Shown here one piece after another: positions 31,696 to 40,870 of a stretch of 43,895 bases of DNA. Source of the DNA: Ruminococcus sp. (lineage in GTDB: Bacteria; Bacillota; Clostridia; Oscillospirales; Acutalibacteraceae); contig JAFUOM010000049.1 in NCBI GenBank assembly GCA_017481885.1, positions 1 through 43,895 on the forward strand. The letters are read 5' to 3'. Made by a program: the position numbers and the translations under genes. The notes under the pieces were generated by a model that saw only the letters and a list, made by a program, of their open reading frames with translations, did not search any database and was not told the origin of the DNA. Position 1 is the first letter of the stretch; each line of letters begins with the position of its first letter.

Positions 31696-33414
31696 TTAGT
31701 TAAGGCGTTTTTTAACAATAAGTAATACTACAGCGCCAACTACTAAAACAGCACCAAGTACGTAGAATAAAACAGTACCCATACCACCTGTTACAGGTAA
31801 TGTTGAACCTGATGAGTTACGTACGCCAACAGTGTTGCTTTCCTGCTCTTTATCATCAACCTTGTAGTTAACAGTTACGCTAACCTCATCACCGTTCTGT
31901 GTATAAGTAGGGATGATTTCAATCTTAACCGGAGTCTCCATGAGGTTGTAGCCTGCAGGAGCTTTTGTCTCCTTTAAGTAGTAGATGCCCTCGTCAAGAC
32001 CACGAAGTGCAATAGCACCCCTTTCATCAGTATCAAGTACGCTTGCTTTGCTTTCGTCTGTTGTCCAACCGTATACTACACCAAGGTCGTCCTGATCAAC
32101 TGCAGTGCCGTTGATAATTTCAGCTTTAGCAATCATTTCTTCTGTGATAACCTGTGCGTAGTACTTAACGATTTTATCGTTTTCTGTACGCTCATAGTAA
32201 AGCACGAACTCTGCACCTTCAAGTTTCTTTGACTTATCGTCAGCGTCGTACTTGTCAACGTTAATCTGGAATGTGAAAGCGTGTGCTACGTCCTCAGGAG
32301 TCTTACCTTTGCCTGAACCGTCATCGTTAGGGTTGTTGCTGAATTCAACGTAAACGCTGTTAGTCATAGGCTCAACGATTAAAGCATCTCTTGTAACACG
32401 TGCAGAATACTTAACAACAATTTTGTGTGTTGGAAGGATGCTAGGATAAAGTGTCAACAAGTCTGTAAACTCAAGATTTACATTTTTGCCGTCAATTGTA
32501 GCGTTGATACCTGCAGGCATCTGAGCGTTTTCTTTGCTTGCATCATAGAAGCTGTGAACAACATTGCCGTCGTGACCTTCAATGTAAATCTGCTCAAACT
32601 GAACATACTCAACACCTGTTGGAAGTGTATCGTAGAACTTGTAGAAGTATGTTTCGTAGTCCTTTAAGTTTGATGGAAGCTTACCAAGCCACTTGTAGTA
32701 TGCTGTGTCGTTGATATCGAAGTCTTCGTGCTCAGTGAAAGTGCCGTCGATTGTGTCATTGATAGACTTTTCAACAGATGGGATACTGCTCTTTGGAGTA
32801 ACAGTTTCGTCCTTAAGCACACGAAGGATGAACTTTGTGTAAGAATCGTACTCGCCTGAAAGAGAGTTGTCCTGATCCTTTACAAGGTAGTAACCAGGTG
32901 CAAGACCTGAAATTGTGTAGAAACTCTTGTCAACTTTCTTGCCGTCAGCCTCTTCAACAATGTGCTCTGTGTATTCCTGTTCACCAACTTTTGAACCTTC
33001 CTGTACATGCTTAGCAAAGATAGCAGCAAGAGCATCAAGTGTTTCAGAGTCAGTTGTGATATTATCTGCTATATCCTGTGCAAGTTTAGCAGCACTGTTA
33101 ACACCTACAAGCTTCTTCATAGGTGAATCATCAGCTGCAGCAGTAGCAGCAGCCTGAATGTCTGCAAGTAAAGCTGCTGAATGGTCGTAGCCTTCGCCAA
33201 CGATAGCACTACCCCATACGATGTTTGTGAGAACCTGAGTTTCTGTACCAGTGATATTTTCAAGCGTACCGCTGAAAATCTGGTAAGCCTCGTACTGATG
33301 ATCTTTTGTCGGATTGTTGATTGTCAGAGTATATGTTGCATCTGCTGCAAAAGCAGTGATGGTCATACTGAATACCATTACAAGACATACAATGATAGCA
33401 ATCGCTTTTTTCAT
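31696..33414 (-). CDS. Major (backbone) pilin, isopeptide-forming, LPXTG-anchored
   Basis: 572 residues. Signal peptide ~1-24 ('VFSMTITAFAADA'). An N-terminal domain with 'FYTISGLAPGYYLVKD', a middle domain 'DTAYYKWLGKLPSNLKDY' to 'VKYSARVTRDALI' typical of fimbrial isopeptide domains, and a C-terminal Cna-B domain with 'EGAEFVLYYE' and the E-box 'YYLKETKAPAGYNL' (E482), whose glutamate helps form an internal Lys-Asn bond. Sorting signal LPVTG (539-543), hydrophobic helix and KKRLN tail. The architecture matches SpaA/FimA-type shaft pilins. Confidence 0.9.
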   Translation of the reverse strand: MKKAIAIIVCLVMVFSMTITAFAADATYTLTINNPTKDHQYEAYQIFSGTLENITGTETQVLTNIVWGSAIVGEGYDHSAALLADIQAAATAAADDSPMKKLVGVNSAAKLAQDIADNITTDSETLDALAAIFAKHVQEGSKVGEQEYTEHIVEEADGKKVDKSFYTISGLAPGYYLVKDQDNSLSGEYDSYTKFILRVLKDETVTPKSSIPSVEKSINDTIDGTFTEHEDFDINDTAYYKWLGKLPSNLKDYETYFYKFYDTLPTGVEYVQFEQIYIEGHDGNVVHSFYDASKENAQMPAGINATIDGKNVNLEFTDLLTLYPSILPTHKIVVKYSARVTRDALIVEPMTNSVYVEFSNNPNDDGSGKGKTPEDVAHAFTFQINVDKYDADDKSKKLEGAEFVLYYERTENDKIVKYYAQVITEEMIAKAEIINGTAVDQDDLGVVYGWTTDESKASVLDTDERGAIALRGLDEGIYYLKETKAPAGYNLMETPVKIEIIPTYTQNGDEVSVTVNYKVDDKEQESNTVGVRNSSGSTLPVTGGMGTVLFYVLGAVLVVGAVVLLIVKKRLN

Positions 33415-33495
33415 AATTCTTACTTCCTTTCAATTTGTATTAATAACGTGGATACTACCCTCGACGTAAATGTTATTTGCCGAGGCAAGCGACGT

Positions 33496-36400
33496 TTACA
33501 ACCTGCCCCCCTTTTTACGTCTATAAAAATGGATGTATCCCAAAATCAGCAAAGTTATGGCGACAAGCGCCAAACCGCTGAATAAGTACATATTTGTGCC
33601 TGCTCCACCGGTTGATGGCAAAGCTACGGCTGCGTGGTTTGTCACCGTGCAAGCACCCGTTGATTCGTCAATCTCGTAGGTGACAAAATACTTTCGGTTT
33701 GAAAGAGTAATAATCTCTTCCTCTTTAACTGCCGACTGGTAATACAGAATCGTGGTGCCGTCGTTTTCAAGGACAGCGGTTTGTCTGTCGCCTGAGGTGG
33801 AACCGATTCCAGTTACCTCTCTTACAAAGTAACCAAGTTGCTCTACCGATGCACCCTTTTCAGGTAACGGTACTTTGAAAGTACCTTTAAAATCGTTTTC
33901 GGCATCAAGTATCAGCAGACGGGCATTTGAGTTTTCATCAAGCACCAGCTGTTCACCTGCCTGAGTGTTCTTGTAAAGCACAACAAATACGGTCTTGTCG
34001 TAGCCCTCGGCATCAGCACCGCTGAAACGCTTAATGACAGGTATTTCTCCGTAATATACGGTCTTTTCGTTAGTTACTTTAGCCCCACCGAACACACCAT
34101 TTGGTGTACCGACGTAATCGGTATAGCGGGAAGTCCCTGTTTTACCTATAACGTTACGGTTTAATGTATCGTAGCCCATATGAAATGTGGCTGTAGGAAC
34201 TTGTTTTACCGAATAGCAGTTGGTGGCATCCTCGATGAGGATATCCTTAACGGTGTATATCTCACTAGGTTGTTCAGTAAGCGTATATGTTCCACGCTTG
34301 AGATTATCAACCTGTGCAACTCCCGTGGTCTGTCCTGCCTTTACCGTAACCTCAAGAGTAATGTCTTGTGAATGGTCGTTGCCGTCCTCACCACGATGAA
34401 GGGTGAAATAGAACGTCTGGTCCACATCTGAAACAAGGTCGTTTGTGATTTCCTTTGTAACACGGATACTACCGCTTATTACGTTGACAATATGGACATT
34501 GTCCTTATCAACTATACCGTAGCCATCTTCAAGATGTTTGCTTGAAACCTCGTCGCTGACTTGGGTACCCGGACCGGCGGTGCCGTTGTGTACATTTGCG
34601 CTAGGACGTTTTGCACTGCTGTCAAGCACGGAAGTTTGAGACAGCTCGTAAGCTGTGTAGGTTACGTGGAGGGTGTAGTCTTCAACACGCTCACCTGCCA
34701 GTGTTGCATGATGGGTATTGTAGTCAGATGTTTCGCCGTTTTTTGTAAGTCGGAAGGTAAAATATCCAACAGGACCGTGGCTGCTGTCATCATCGTAGGT
34801 GTAGTCAACAACAACGGTGTTGTCTTGTGACTCCATCAAATGTTGCCACTGCTTTTCAGTCAGGTCCTGACCCATTGCATATTTTAACAAAAAGGTGTCG
34901 CTTTGAAGCCCATCCTGAATGTTAGCATTAGGGTCAACAGCGTTTTGGATTACTCCAAAGTCCAGACCGTTTCGGTCAGGTATATCCCCGTGTATTTTTG
35001 TGAATTGTGTGTTGTTGTAAAAATATTTAAGGCTGTCAATCGGGCCGTTGTCAGTTGCATTTATGATATCGCCCAGATAAACGGTTACTTCGCTGTTGTT
35101 TTGATTGAGACTAAGCAATCTGACGTTAACAGTAGGTACAGGCAATTCAAAAGCTGTACCACCCACATCGATAGCGGCGTACTTATTGGTATCAATAGCG
35201 TTGCCTCCGATGAAGTCTTCCTTAGCCTTTACATAAAAGCGTCCTGTCCATCTGACATTATCCGAAAGCCGTCGGTTGCTCCAACTGATTGTCATATCTC
35301 CGTTGCTGTTTTTTGTGAGCTGACCGTGACCTTTGGTGCCTTGCCATCTGCCGACAAACTCGCCATCCAAGGTTATCCAATCGTCAGGTTCTAAAATCAC
35401 CCAATCTCGGGTGCTGTCAGAATAAAGCACGGTTCTGCCTGTGTAGCTACCCTTATTTACCCAAGCGATAGGATAGAAAGAGTCGCTTATTACGTCCTCC
35501 ACGTCACCGCTGATATCCTGTGTTTCTTTAGGCGTCAGACTTGAGAACAGCAAATCGTGGAGAACCTCGGTCAAATCCGATGCATCTTCCAACATATTTG
35601 CGTATTGAGGGAGGGTTGCAATGTCCTGCAACACCTGTTTACCACCCTCAACGTTATTCATACCAAGTCCGATGGTAACAAGGGTTGACTCTTGTCTGAC
35701 CTGAGCACCGTAGCTACGGATTTGAGAATAGATTGTATCAATAGGCGGTGCACTGTTACCGCTTCGTACAGGAGCACCGTCAGTAATCAGAATAGTGAAA
35801 GTGTGATTTTTGTCTTTAATATATTTATCGTTTGAGGAACCATCTTTGTAGGTTATGTTGCCCGTCAGGTGGTTATAAGCGTGCTCTAAAGCTAAGTCCT
35901 GACGAGTACCGCCTGTGGTGTTTATGGAATTTACCGCATCCACCAGAATATCGGCGTTGTCAGGTGTAAGCTCCATTGGTCCCATACAGTGGGTCTCATC
36001 CACGGTCTTAGTAAATCTAATCAAAGTTGCTGTGTTTTCTACGTTAGCGTCGGAGAGCTGATAGATAGCCCTTGAGAGGGACTCCTCAAGGTAGTGCAGA
36101 CGATTGTACTGGTCAACAGCGGTATACACCTTATAGGTTTTACTGCCACCGCTTGTGATGTCATTGCCCAAGGTACCCGAGATGGTCATACCCAAGTCAC
36201 CACCGTTTGCACGGACTGTCTGTCCCTGGCTGTTCGTAGTAGGTTGGTCGCTGAAGCTGACGTTAGAAAGCGGAAAAATTGCAATCTCGTCTTCCTGTCG
36301 GTAGCCGTCGGCATTATCGTGCCAAGCCTTTGCATAGTAGGAAGCATCCTGATACATCCAGCGTTCTCCGTTGTGCCACACCGCAAAGACGGTGGACGTA

Positions 36401-37842
36401 CCGCTAGGGTCAGCTATGATATAGTAAAGCTGGTTTTTATCAAGCCTATCCATTTGTCTGAGGTTCTGGTTACCTGACCACCAACTTTCGGATGGGTCCT
36501 GATAAAGAGTTATGGACGTTCCGGTTTCTCTTAATCCCGATGGGAACAGCATTGAGTTTGACTGGTCAACAACGAACAATACGTCGATAGGGTCCATTTC
36601 GTACAGTCGTATACTTGATTCAGCCTGCAAGACAATTTCGTAGGTACGGTTGTTGTAATCTTCAACCTCGGCATACTTGCCTGCGTCCAAATCCTCAAGC
36701 GAGTGATTCAAAAAGCTTCCGATTGTCCGATTGTCGGTAAATGTTTTTTCACCTACCGTATGGTTATATGTAATACCGAAAGTTCTGGTGTGGTTGCTGT
36801 CACGCATATAGCCATCAGGTGTGGACACCTCTGTAATGGTATAGCTTCCTGTAGGAATATCGTGAGGCAACTGAATCTCCAGAGTATCGTCACTGTATAT
36901 GGTTGCTGAGTATGGTTTTCCATCGTCTGTAGTACCTGTAATCAAAAATTCGCAACCCGAAAGAGGCAAAATACCGCTTCCAGTTGTAGCAAAATTGTAG
37001 AAATACAGGGTGTCAACCGCTGACTTGCCTGTTTTTACTGCGGTTGGGTAACCCGGACGAACCACCTGAGGTTCTGTAGGTGGCTGAGTTTGAGGTGCAG
37101 CGGTTGGCGGTTGTGTAGAAGGTGCAACAGTTTGTGGCTGTGTAGCGGGTTCATCACTACCGGAAGATGAAATTACTACGCTGTTGCCATCCTTAGGCCA
37201 GTCGTAACCGCTGACTGAACATTCGATTCTGGCGTTAGTATCTGTTACACATAATGCGATTTTGTGTTGTATACCACAATTGCTCCAACCACTGTGGGTG
37301 GTGTGTCCTTGGTCACAAGTACAGCTGACATAAAGCACCGTACATCCCGATACAGTAATGTCAGGTTTGCTGTAAGAGGCTCCGCGGTTCTGGTAGTCGT
37401 CCAAAGTGATTGTTACTATTGAACCAACCTCGCAGGTGTAAGTATTACCCTGTGGAAATTCGATTGGATTCCAAGGTCCCCAGCTGGTAAAATCAAGTGT
37501 CAGTGTTGCTGTTTCTCCTGCTCCAACACTTTGTACAGCTTCTTTGCTCCTGATTTTTTTAGGGCTACAGCTTGCATCGTGGATATGTTCTTCACATCCG
37601 CAAACAAGTTTTTTGGAGTCCCCCTCCATACTTCCGTCGTGTGCATAGCAACTTTCGGTATGGATGTGCTCTTCGTAGCCACAAGTGTACTCCTGTTCCA
37701 TTGTGATAACAGGCAGGATAAGAGCGTAGGTGGTGCAGAATACAACCAGACACGCCATAACTCGGACGAGCACTTTGAGTATGCTTCGGTTTTTATTAAC
37801 TTTAAGATATTTTCGAATCATATCGGTGTATTTTAGCCGCAT
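33496..37842 (-). CDS. Large VWA-domain pilus tip adhesin, LPXTG-anchored
   Basis: 1448 residues. N-terminal export segment ~22-45 ('VVFCTTYALILPVITMEQ' type), then two 'CG(Y/C)EEHIH...(S)C' cysteine/histidine units (~54-92), a beta domain and a T/P/Q-rich linker (~230-262). A Cna-B-like domain (~265-385) is followed by a von Willebrand factor A domain from ~419 with MIDAS D426-x-S428-x-S430 ('VVDQSNSML') and 'LITDGAPV'. Further beta domains include C-terminal Cna-B repeats ('GSIRVTKEITND', 'GTYTLTEQPS'). Sorting signal LPSTG (1408-1412), then a helix and RRKKGG. VWA tip proteins bind host or cell-wall ligands. The ATG follows AGGAGG by 8 nt. Confidence 0.88.
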   Translation of the reverse strand: MRLKYTDMIRKYLKVNKNRSILKVLVRVMACLVVFCTTYALILPVITMEQEYTCGYEEHIHTESCYAHDGSMEGDSKKLVCGCEEHIHDASCSPKKIRSKEAVQSVGAGETATLTLDFTSWGPWNPIEFPQGNTYTCEVGSIVTITLDDYQNRGASYSKPDITVSGCTVLYVSCTCDQGHTTHSGWSNCGIQHKIALCVTDTNARIECSVSGYDWPKDGNSVVISSSGSDEPATQPQTVAPSTQPPTAAPQTQPPTEPQVVRPGYPTAVKTGKSAVDTLYFYNFATTGSGILPLSGCEFLITGTTDDGKPYSATIYSDDTLEIQLPHDIPTGSYTITEVSTPDGYMRDSNHTRTFGITYNHTVGEKTFTDNRTIGSFLNHSLEDLDAGKYAEVEDYNNRTYEIVLQAESSIRLYEMDPIDVLFVVDQSNSMLFPSGLRETGTSITLYQDPSESWWSGNQNLRQMDRLDKNQLYYIIADPSGTSTVFAVWHNGERWMYQDASYYAKAWHDNADGYRQEDEIAIFPLSNVSFSDQPTTNSQGQTVRANGGDLGMTISGTLGNDITSGGSKTYKVYTAVDQYNRLHYLEESLSRAIYQLSDANVENTATLIRFTKTVDETHCMGPMELTPDNADILVDAVNSINTTGGTRQDLALEHAYNHLTGNITYKDGSSNDKYIKDKNHTFTILITDGAPVRSGNSAPPIDTIYSQIRSYGAQVRQESTLVTIGLGMNNVEGGKQVLQDIATLPQYANMLEDASDLTEVLHDLLFSSLTPKETQDISGDVEDVISDSFYPIAWVNKGSYTGRTVLYSDSTRDWVILEPDDWITLDGEFVGRWQGTKGHGQLTKNSNGDMTISWSNRRLSDNVRWTGRFYVKAKEDFIGGNAIDTNKYAAIDVGGTAFELPVPTVNVRLLSLNQNNSEVTVYLGDIINATDNGPIDSLKYFYNNTQFTKIHGDIPDRNGLDFGVIQNAVDPNANIQDGLQSDTFLLKYAMGQDLTEKQWQHLMESQDNTVVVDYTYDDDSSHGPVGYFTFRLTKNGETSDYNTHHATLAGERVEDYTLHVTYTAYELSQTSVLDSSAKRPSANVHNGTAGPGTQVSDEVSSKHLEDGYGIVDKDNVHIVNVISGSIRVTKEITNDLVSDVDQTFYFTLHRGEDGNDHSQDITLEVTVKAGQTTGVAQVDNLKRGTYTLTEQPSEIYTVKDILIEDATNCYSVKQVPTATFHMGYDTLNRNVIGKTGTSRYTDYVGTPNGVFGGAKVTNEKTVYYGEIPVIKRFSGADAEGYDKTVFVVLYKNTQAGEQLVLDENSNARLLILDAENDFKGTFKVPLPEKGASVEQLGYFVREVTGIGSTSGDRQTAVLENDGTTILYYQSAVKEEEIITLSNRKYFVTYEIDESTGACTVTNHAAVALPSTGGAGTNMYLFSGLALVAITLLILGYIHFYRRKKGGRL

Positions 37843-37880
37843 CCGAGTTACCTCCTTCCTGCTAAATTTTAAACGTAAGG

Positions 37881-38468
37881 TTAATCGATAGGTCCGAATT
37901 GTTTTAGTGGCCAGACACGGAAGATAATCTTTCCGATGACCTGCTCGTCAGACACACAGCCGACTGAGGTGTGTCTGGAATCTGCAGAAGTGCCTCGGTT
38001 GTCACCCATAACAAAATACCTGCCATCAGGTACTTGATACGGCAACTCGATGTCCACCTCTCCCTTGACTTTTTCACTTAGATAAGGTTCACTTAGTAAC
38101 TGCTCATTGACATAAACATTTCCGTCTTTGTCGATATCCACTACATCCGAGGAAGTGGCAATCACTCGTTTGACCAGCACCTTGTTGTTATAGTAAAAAG
38201 CGACGACATCGCCTTGAGTTAGGTTCTTTGTTTTTACGGAAAAAATTATTTCTCCGTTGTTTAATGTAGGCGTCATAGAGTTTCCGTAGGTCTGCATAAC
38301 CGGCAACCATAAAGTTGCAACCAGTACAGCCACTGCCGCAACGGTTATCAGTGCATACACCGTGCTTTTAAACACTGTTCTGAAACGCCTTTTGTATTTT
38401 GTTCTCTGAATTTCCGCTTCCAGAAGTTCAATGGACGGACGTTCAAGCGTTTTCTTTTGTTTTGCCAA
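37881..38468 (-). CDS. lepB: Signal peptidase I
   Basis: 195 residues. Single N-terminal membrane helix ~35-57. Catalytic serine S64 in 'YGNSMTPTL' and general base K100 in 'KVLVKRVIA'; the later boxes 'PDGRYFVMGDNRGTSADSRH' (in parts 'GRYFVMGDN' and 'SADSRH') are conserved. Its place directly before the tip adhesin gene matches pilus operons that carry a dedicated signal peptidase, sometimes needed for pilin polymerisation. Confidence 0.92.
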   Translation of the reverse strand: MAKQKKTLERPSIELLEAEIQRTKYKRRFRTVFKSTVYALITVAAVAVLVATLWLPVMQTYGNSMTPTLNNGEIIFSVKTKNLTQGDVVAFYYNNKVLVKRVIATSSDVVDIDKDGNVYVNEQLLSEPYLSEKVKGEVDIELPYQVPDGRYFVMGDNRGTSADSRHTSVGCVSDEQVIGKIIFRVWPLKQFGPID

Positions 38469-38488
38469 AGTATATTCCTTCCGTTTGG

Positions 38489-38818
38489 TTATTTTCTAAT
38501 TTGTTTCTTTGCACTTTTCTCAAGTTGACTGAGTATCTTCTCGCATTTTTTACCTGTTTCGCTTTCAAGCTGTTCACAGCGTAAACGAACATTGTGCTCA
38601 TACTGCTCACAGGCTGCTTGTGCGTCTTCGAAAATTTTGTTTAGTTTGAGCGCCGCCTCTGCCAAAGAGCCGGACTCTTCAATTAATATCTGACGGTCCT
38701 GTAGCTTTTTTTCGGCTTCTTTAAGTTGTTCTTTAAGTTGTTCGTTCTCTTTGCTCAGTTCCAACAATATTTCCATTAAGTCGCTACGTCGCAGATTTTT
38801 GAGTTCTTTTGCAGTCAT
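38489..38818 (-). CDS. Small coiled-coil protein of the pilus operon
   Basis: 109 residues, no signal peptide or membrane helix. 'TAKELKNLRRSDLMEILLEL' followed by 'ENEQLKEQLKEAEKKLQDR' is a long heptad coiled coil, and 'AALKLNKIFEDAQAACEQY' is a second amphipathic helix. Similar small cytoplasmic proteins precede signal peptidase genes in clostridial pilus operons; their role is unknown. I chose the ATG at 38816-38818 with AAGGAG upstream; an earlier ATG at 38845 has none. It is the first gene of the operon. Confidence 0.7.
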   Translation of the reverse strand: MTAKELKNLRRSDLMEILLELSKENEQLKEQLKEAEKKLQDRQILIEESGSLAEAALKLNKIFEDAQAACEQYEHNVRLRCEQLESETGKKCEKILSQLEKSAKKQIRK

Positions 38819-39208
38819 ATATATGCTCCTTGTAAAAGAGTGCAATAGCTAAAAGTGAGAGAAGTTAAGAGCAGTCAATATAGAGAAAAACTACCTCCAC
38901 TCACCTAAGACAAAAAATGAGTTATACATATTAAATTTTACTAAGATTTAGATTTTTTGTCAATATAAATATGTGAAAACTAAACTATAACGCTGTAAGA
39001 ATTTGAGCAATTATGGTATTTATAGCACAACTTTATAATAAGTTATGGTTTGTGCACGTATCAAGCCATAAAAACAGCACTCTAAAACCATCTATAGTAT
39101 GCGTCAGTGTAAAAAAGGCTTTATATAATACAAAAAGTGCCGTTGCATTATTGCAACGACACCTTTTGTGATTTTTATATATAGAATAATTTATTATGGT
39201 GTGCTTAA
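38819..39208. other. Intergenic region upstream of the pilus operon
   Basis: 390 bp, AT-rich. It must hold the pilus operon promoter, but no convincing -35/-10 pair stood out. The hairpin at 39132-39167 ends the upstream gene. Confidence 0.4.
39132..39167 (-). terminator. Terminator of the triple-repeat secreted protein gene
   Basis: Core stem CGTTGCA (39141-39147) / TGCAACG (39152-39158), extended with a mismatch by AAAAGTG and CACCTTTT arms. The minus-strand RNA continues in a T run. Confidence 0.65.
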
Positions 39209-40531
39209 TTATAAATAAGGATATACACTTTCGCTTGCGAAGATGTATTTGCCACCTGCTGCAGAAACGCTCCACATACCTGTATTGTCAACCTCGTCAA
39301 AAGTGATGAGGATTACGTTTTCTGAAACTGAAATGCTACCCTTTCCTGTGTTACCAAAAGAATCTGTGAATGTAAAGTCAGAACTACCACGTACTACAGC
39401 GCCGTCATACCAAAGGTCGAGTGTAACTGAAACCTTTGCTGTAGAAATCTTTGTATTTGAATCGTTTGAGTATTCAATCATAAAGTCGATTGTGTTGCCA
39501 TCCTGATTGTATACCTGAACATTGCAGTTGTTTGGAGCATCTTCGTGCTTCCATGTACCTGTTACATCAGGAAGAACAAGCTCGCTTTCGGATGTGTCTT
39601 CATTAACATAAGACTGACTCATATCAACACTGTTGCTTTTAAAGATGTAGTCACCGCTTGCGTTGTTGATACCCCAAACGTTAACATTTGTAGCCTTATC
39701 AAGTGCAATTGTGATTACGTTTTCTGAAGCTGTAATTCTGCCCTCGCCTGTGTTACCAAAAGAATCTGTGTAATCAAAGTCAGAACTACCACGTACTACA
39801 GCGCCGTCGTGTCTGAGCTCAAGTGTTGCTGATACATTTGCTGTAGCAATCTTTGAGTATGACTCGTTTGATGACTCAATCATAAAATCGATTGTGTTGC
39901 CATCCTGATTGTACACCGCAACTGTACAGTGTGAGTTGTTTTCGTTTACCCATGTACCTGTTACATCAGGAAGTGTAAGCTCGCAATTTGTTGTGTCGTC
40001 TTTAGAAGAAGGAGTTTTACTTACATCCTTGCTTTTAAAAATGTAGTCGCCGCTTGCGTTACCGATACCCCAGCCGTTAACGTCTGTAGCCTTGTCAAGT
40101 GCGATTGTGATTACGTTTTCTGAAGCAGAAATTCTACCCTTGCCGCTGTTACCAAAAGAATCTGTGTAATCAAAGTCAGATGTGCCACGTACTACAGCGC
40201 CGTCGTGTCTGAGCTCGAGTGTTGCTGATACATTTGCTGTAGCAATCTTTGTGTATGACTCGTTTGTTGACTCAATCATAAAGTCGATTGTGTTGCCATC
40301 CTGATTGTACACCTGAACTGTACAGTGTGAGTTGTTTTCGTTTACCCATGTGCCTGTTATTTCAGGAAGAGTAAGTTCGTTATTCTTCTTAACTACTGAT
40401 GTTTTTGTTGTAATTACTGATGTTGGCTTTATTGTACTGGTTTTATCCATTCGTGCAGTAGCGGCTGTCACACCAACTATGCTTGTAACTGCGAGTATTG
40501 CGACGAGAATTAATAATAATGGTTTTTTCAT
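39209..40531 (-). CDS. Secreted protein of three 132-residue tandem repeats
   Basis: 440 residues. Signal peptide ~1-26 ('VTSIVGVTAATA'). Three copies of a ~115-residue beta-rich domain start at residues 53, 185 and 317, exactly 132 residues apart: '(L)P(E/D)(I/V)TGTW', 'VYNQDGNTIDFMIE', 'DGAVVRG(T/S)SDF', 'DSFGN(S/T)G', 'SENVI', 'SGDYIF'. The first two are nearly identical, the third is more diverged. I do not recognise the family; the pattern recalls lipocalin-like or 'TGTW' extracytoplasmic beta-barrel modules. There is no LPXTG, dockerin or membrane anchor, so it is probably released. AGGAG precedes the ATG. Confidence 0.8.
   Translation of the reverse strand: MKKPLLLILVAILAVTSIVGVTAATARMDKTSTIKPTSVITTKTSVVKKNNELTLPEITGTWVNENNSHCTVQVYNQDGNTIDFMIESTNESYTKIATANVSATLELRHDGAVVRGTSDFDYTDSFGNSGKGRISASENVITIALDKATDVNGWGIGNASGDYIFKSKDVSKTPSSKDDTTNCELTLPDVTGTWVNENNSHCTVAVYNQDGNTIDFMIESSNESYSKIATANVSATLELRHDGAVVRGSSDFDYTDSFGNTGEGRITASENVITIALDKATNVNVWGINNASGDYIFKSNSVDMSQSYVNEDTSESELVLPDVTGTWKHEDAPNNCNVQVYNQDGNTIDFMIEYSNDSNTKISTAKVSVTLDLWYDGAVVRGSSDFTFTDSFGNTGKGSISVSENVILITFDEVDNTGMWSVSAAGGKYIFASESVYPYL
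39230..40380 (-). repeat. Three 396-bp coding repeats
   Basis: DNA repeats underlying the 132-residue protein repeats, period 396 bp; the two 5' units (39600-40380) are close to identical in long blocks, which suggests recent expansion or homogenisation. Confidence 0.7.
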
Positions 40532-40870
40532 ATCTAAAATCTCCTATAAAGAATTGGTTTATTTGTAGAGCGTTTTGACTTTGCCCTTTTGTAAGTTTGC
40601 TGTGTTTTTAACTTACAATTGAGATTATATAGAGAAAAACGAAAAAAAACCAACAACAGACCCAAACAGGGAATTAATGAGCACAAAACGGAATACCGGA
40701 CGAATTATGCAAAAAGGACCATCCTACCACTTAAAGTAAGACGGTCCTTTAATCTTTGACGAATAAATCAAAGCGTATATTCGGTTTTGCCTTAGTAAGC
40801 TAAGTATATAGCAGGATTTCACTCAAAGCCACTCGCTATATAATTTGTAAAATAAAGCTAAAGCCTGATA
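40532..40870. other. Intergenic region
   Basis: 339 bp. It contains the upstream region of the triple-repeat gene and the terminator of the symporter gene (40713-40750). Nothing else is recognised. Confidence 0.4.
40713..40750 (-). terminator. Terminator of the GPH symporter gene
   Basis: AAAGGACC (40713-40720) / GGTCCTTT (40743-40750) with an inner CTTA/TAAG pair; on the minus strand it runs into TTTTTGC. Confidence 0.65.
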
